A stretch of 64,000 nucleotides of DNA from Eumeta japonica (lineage: Eukaryota; Arthropoda; Insecta; Lepidoptera; Psychidae). A model generated the notes under the pieces. That model was not told where the DNA came from, ran no database searches, and was given only the letters and a program-made list of their open reading frames with translations. How positions within the stretch are numbered: position 1 is the stretch's first letter; every line of letters starts with the position of its first letter. Made by a program: the position numbers and the translations under genes. The stretch is taken from contig BGZK01001215.1 in the NCBI GenBank assembly GCA_005406025.1, forward strand, positions 124,001-188,000, given 5' to 3'. Below are positions 61,440 through 64,000 of this stretch, in pieces.

Positions 61440-61760
61440 CGAGACGCGATCGGGATTGAGGTTAAAGACCGGGAGTAATCGAAATCAAGAACGGAAACAA
61501 GGTCCAGATCGAGTGTGGGACTAAAATTAAAATTAATAACGTCGTAGAATCGTAATAAGAGGCACTACCGAAGTAAGGCTTCAAAGCGGAACCAGGAACG
61601 AAAGCAGGATGAGAATCGGAATCTACATAAATCAAAACGGGGTTCGAAATCAAAAGCGAGACCGTGATTGAAATGTTGAGTGATGCAAATGGGCACCGAG
61701 AGAACACGATCGGACCGAAATCGATACCAGACTAGCAATGGGGATCGTGATTGAGAGCTT
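61440..61760 (+). repeat. Degenerate simple repeat (cgggatt / atcgaaatc words)
   Basis: A purine-rich quasi-periodic stretch ('gacgcgatcgggattgagg', 'gtaatcgaaatcaagaacgg', 'gatcggaccgaaatcgatac') that runs up to an element tail at 61800. Its opposite-strand ORF is incidental. Confidence 0.6.
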
Positions 61761-61794
61761 AATCAGCCCATGTACAAAATGAAGGAATTTATTC

Positions 61795-61865
61795 TATGTC
61801 CACGCAAGTGAAGCCGTGGGCGCTAGTATTAATATAAAGCTAGTGGTAGTACGAAGCTAGTGCCG
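61795..61865 (+). mobile_element. RTE-type LINE tail fragment
   Basis: 'ctatgtccacgcaagtgaag' then 'ccgtgggcgctagtattaat' and 'aaagctagt' match the common lepidopteran '...gtccacgcggacgaagtcgcgggc...agctagt' tail. Confidence 0.55.
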
Positions 61866-62890
61866 AAGTAAATTTTCTATTTTCAAACGTCATTCAAATT
61901 TAAAAACGAAAAAGAACCGCAAAGTATAGGAAACTGCACAAATGAAAAAAAAAGTATTTGAAATCTGACAGATTTCACTTTATTTCCCAAAATGAATCAA
62001 TAAAAAAGAGAAATGTTATTGTAATAAGGTAACTGTTGAACAAAACTAAAAACTCTAACTAAATTTATTTATTGATATTATGCGATAGACAAATGTTTTA
62101 AATGATCTCTGAATGAATTTTAAATACTTATGCTTTATCAATTAGTGAATCATTATTGGTTTTTTGAAATTTAATATTAAAATAACGACACAAAAACAAC
62201 CGCGGCCAGTACGATCTGTTCTTCCAATTCTTCATTATATGTCTTGATTTTCTCTTTGATCTTGTTATTATTTTGTCTTTTGCTCATTCCTTCCAATTTT
62301 ATTTCAGAGCAACTGCGTGTCCTTCCTTATAGGATATTAGGGATGGATAAAGATACTTGCTGCCCCGCGGAGGTGAAAAAGACAAAGAACAAGGAGTATT
62401 TTGTTTCCAACATATCTATGAGTATATGATAATATGGGTTTTAGAATTGAAAAATCCCGGTTTGAATTTATGTCTTTTCATTATTTCATATGTAATTCGA
62501 CTGTAGTTAATTTATAGTATAAAATTTTTGAAGTAATTCTATTTAGCACCAGAGGTCATTTGTTTATTTTTATTATTTTATTTATTATACAGAAATATGG
62601 CTCAGAGTCAAAACTCAATTATTATCATTATTGCTAAAGGTTGTTTTGTTGACAATTATTAAATTATAAAAAAATGCTATAGAGAGATAAAATATTTAAA
62701 ATAAAAAGTAAATTACACAAATGAAACTAAAAACTTTCTCTAATTTTCCTTTTGATTCTCAACAGTCACATCGACTATACGTTGGTGGCATACAAATTAA
62801 CTCAAAATGTACTTTTAAAGACGCTCAGTGGAATCGGATACGATGCTCGGATAAAGTATTCTTCTAATTCTTCGCCAAAATAACGCCAAT
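61866..62890. other. Intergenic AT-rich sequence with one exon-like segment
   Basis: A strong-looking acceptor (tccttccaattttatttcag) ends at 62307 and precedes an open stretch with EQLRVLPYRILGMDKDTCCP. No good donor or recognisable homology follows. Confidence 0.3.
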
Positions 62891-63070
62891 CTGGAGTTGC
62901 GAATCGAGCGTTTATCTATGCCGTTGGCAACGCGAACGAAACAGCAAGCGAGTTCGTTGTCCATCGACGAAATACCTATTAGCGCCGGCGACATGTCGGC
63001 GCCTCACACCACCAGCGCTGCTCGAGCACGGCCCGACAGACTGCGCGCCTCACGATGTACAGCTATGTAT
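62890..63070. other. GC-rich islet near window end
   Basis: CpG-dense sequence ('ttagcgccggcgacatgtcg', 'gctgctcgagcacggcccga'). It is open in one + frame, giving an Arg/Ala/Ser-rich peptide I do not recognise. Candidate regulatory element or unassigned exon. Confidence 0.25.
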
Positions 63071-64000
63071 TACAAGTGCTGTATACACTGCTCTGTGCAA
63101 TAGACATTTCTCCGTTAAGAAACATAGAAGCGACGAATTGAATACTGACTATATATAACAAGTCATGGCACTCGTATTGTAGCTTCGGTTTAACTTTCAC
63201 CCTTTAAAGATATATTCGGGAGCAACTTAAAAGCTCCCTTCGGCGTAGAGGATACCATTATCTTCAAGAAGATGCTTAATTTCTAATAGGTACAGATTTA
63301 GCTAACGTTGTTAAGGATTTTTGAAATAAAATAGATTTTGAAGTTATAAAACACTTTACATGTAGATATTGTCACTCATAAGCACGATATCCCATGTATT
63401 ACTTTCACAAAGAAATTAACGTTGAATTTAAACTGTATTGAATCATTTCATCAAATCACTACCTTATTCTTGTGAAGCTGAGAATCGTCGCTGCCGCACA
63501 TTCAATTGTAGAAAAATAAAAATAACAAACTTGAACAAGATGTCGATCACATTTAAAGAATTCGATACCTCTGAACTACTGATTACTGTATATCTCATCA
63601 AATAGAACAACGACATTCGACTCAGTTACAGAAGTTCTCATCGAGCACGTCAGGGGTGATCAGGACAGTTGAGTGATCCCGGAGACTAGGATAATCGGAA
63701 ATAGCCCGCATATGAACTCGAACTGCTAACAGGTAAATAACTCAAAAGAAAATCTTCCTGCATAGAATCGGTCTAGAGCACGTGCTCTCGAAACTTGTGT
63801 GAGAACTGAGATGAAGGACGTTCCTAATGAAGATTGCTGCATCCTCATTAAAGTAGTAACTCCTCATCATCAGACTTACATAAGGTGGCCCTTATGCTAT
63901 ACGGGCATGTCCCAACAGCAGCCCTTAGCAACCCCGATAACTCCCTAGTTTTCAAGGATCAAGAGATAACATAATTCATAGTGAACAATATTGAACTTCA
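63071..64000. other. Window end, unassigned sequence
   Basis: Moderate GC with no continuous open frame. 63640-63960 is denser and reads like decayed transposon sequence, but I cannot name a family. Confidence 0.3.

Overview
This is AT-rich, low-gene-density eukaryotic DNA. The most likely source is a moth or butterfly. The evidence is spliced Ig-superfamily exons with canonical GT..AG borders, mariner transposons, and several dispersed repeats whose wording I recognise from lepidopteran genomes (a 'ggttccgtac...cataaaccgtgatag' repeat, 'gcaaacgagc...accgccgccca' LINE tails, and 'ccgcccgcgtgga...ctagt' RTE tails). Those family assignments come from memory, not from a search. I see no prokaryotic features, rRNA, CRISPR array or convincing intact tRNA gene.

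The only protein-coding gene I can defend is on the + strand between 5204 and 21494. It consists of five exons of a Beaten-path (Beat) family neuronal immunoglobulin-domain protein. The exons are 5204-5409, 11012-11147, 15076-15209, 17708-17921 and 21349-21494. Splice phases are 1-0-1-0-1, and total length plus the one missing upstream base is exactly 279 codons including the stop. They encode two Ig-like domains followed by a short linker and a hydrophobic, charge-free C-terminus that looks like a GPI-anchor signal. The exon carrying the start codon and signal peptide was not found and probably lies upstream of the window.

The introns hold degenerate non-LTR retrotransposon pieces (3590-3680, 7425-8130, 9340-10300, 10430-10640, 14740-14950) and a three-copy intronic repeat (6255-6510, 18795-19015, 20835-20985 inverted). 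They also hold an array of three diverged ~270 bp units (19490-20330) and an unexplained minus-strand ORF (11193-11459).

Downstream of the gene, 21.5-64 kb looks like a gene desert. It contains a nearly complete but dead mariner (23683-24974, TA-flanked, two of three catalytic Asp changed to Asn) and a second mariner family with one complete-length and one deleted copy (53276-54546 and about 31590-32584). Two arrays of a ~78 bp tandem repeat lie at 30490-30670 and 33205-33725. There are also two LTR-like segments, many lepidopteran repeat relics, several perfect or near-perfect palindromes, and a scatter of short GC-rich islets that could be conserved enhancers. I found no convincing previously undescribed multi-gene system. 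The best candidates for follow-up are the tandem arrays, the palindromes, the GC-rich islets and the orphan ORF.
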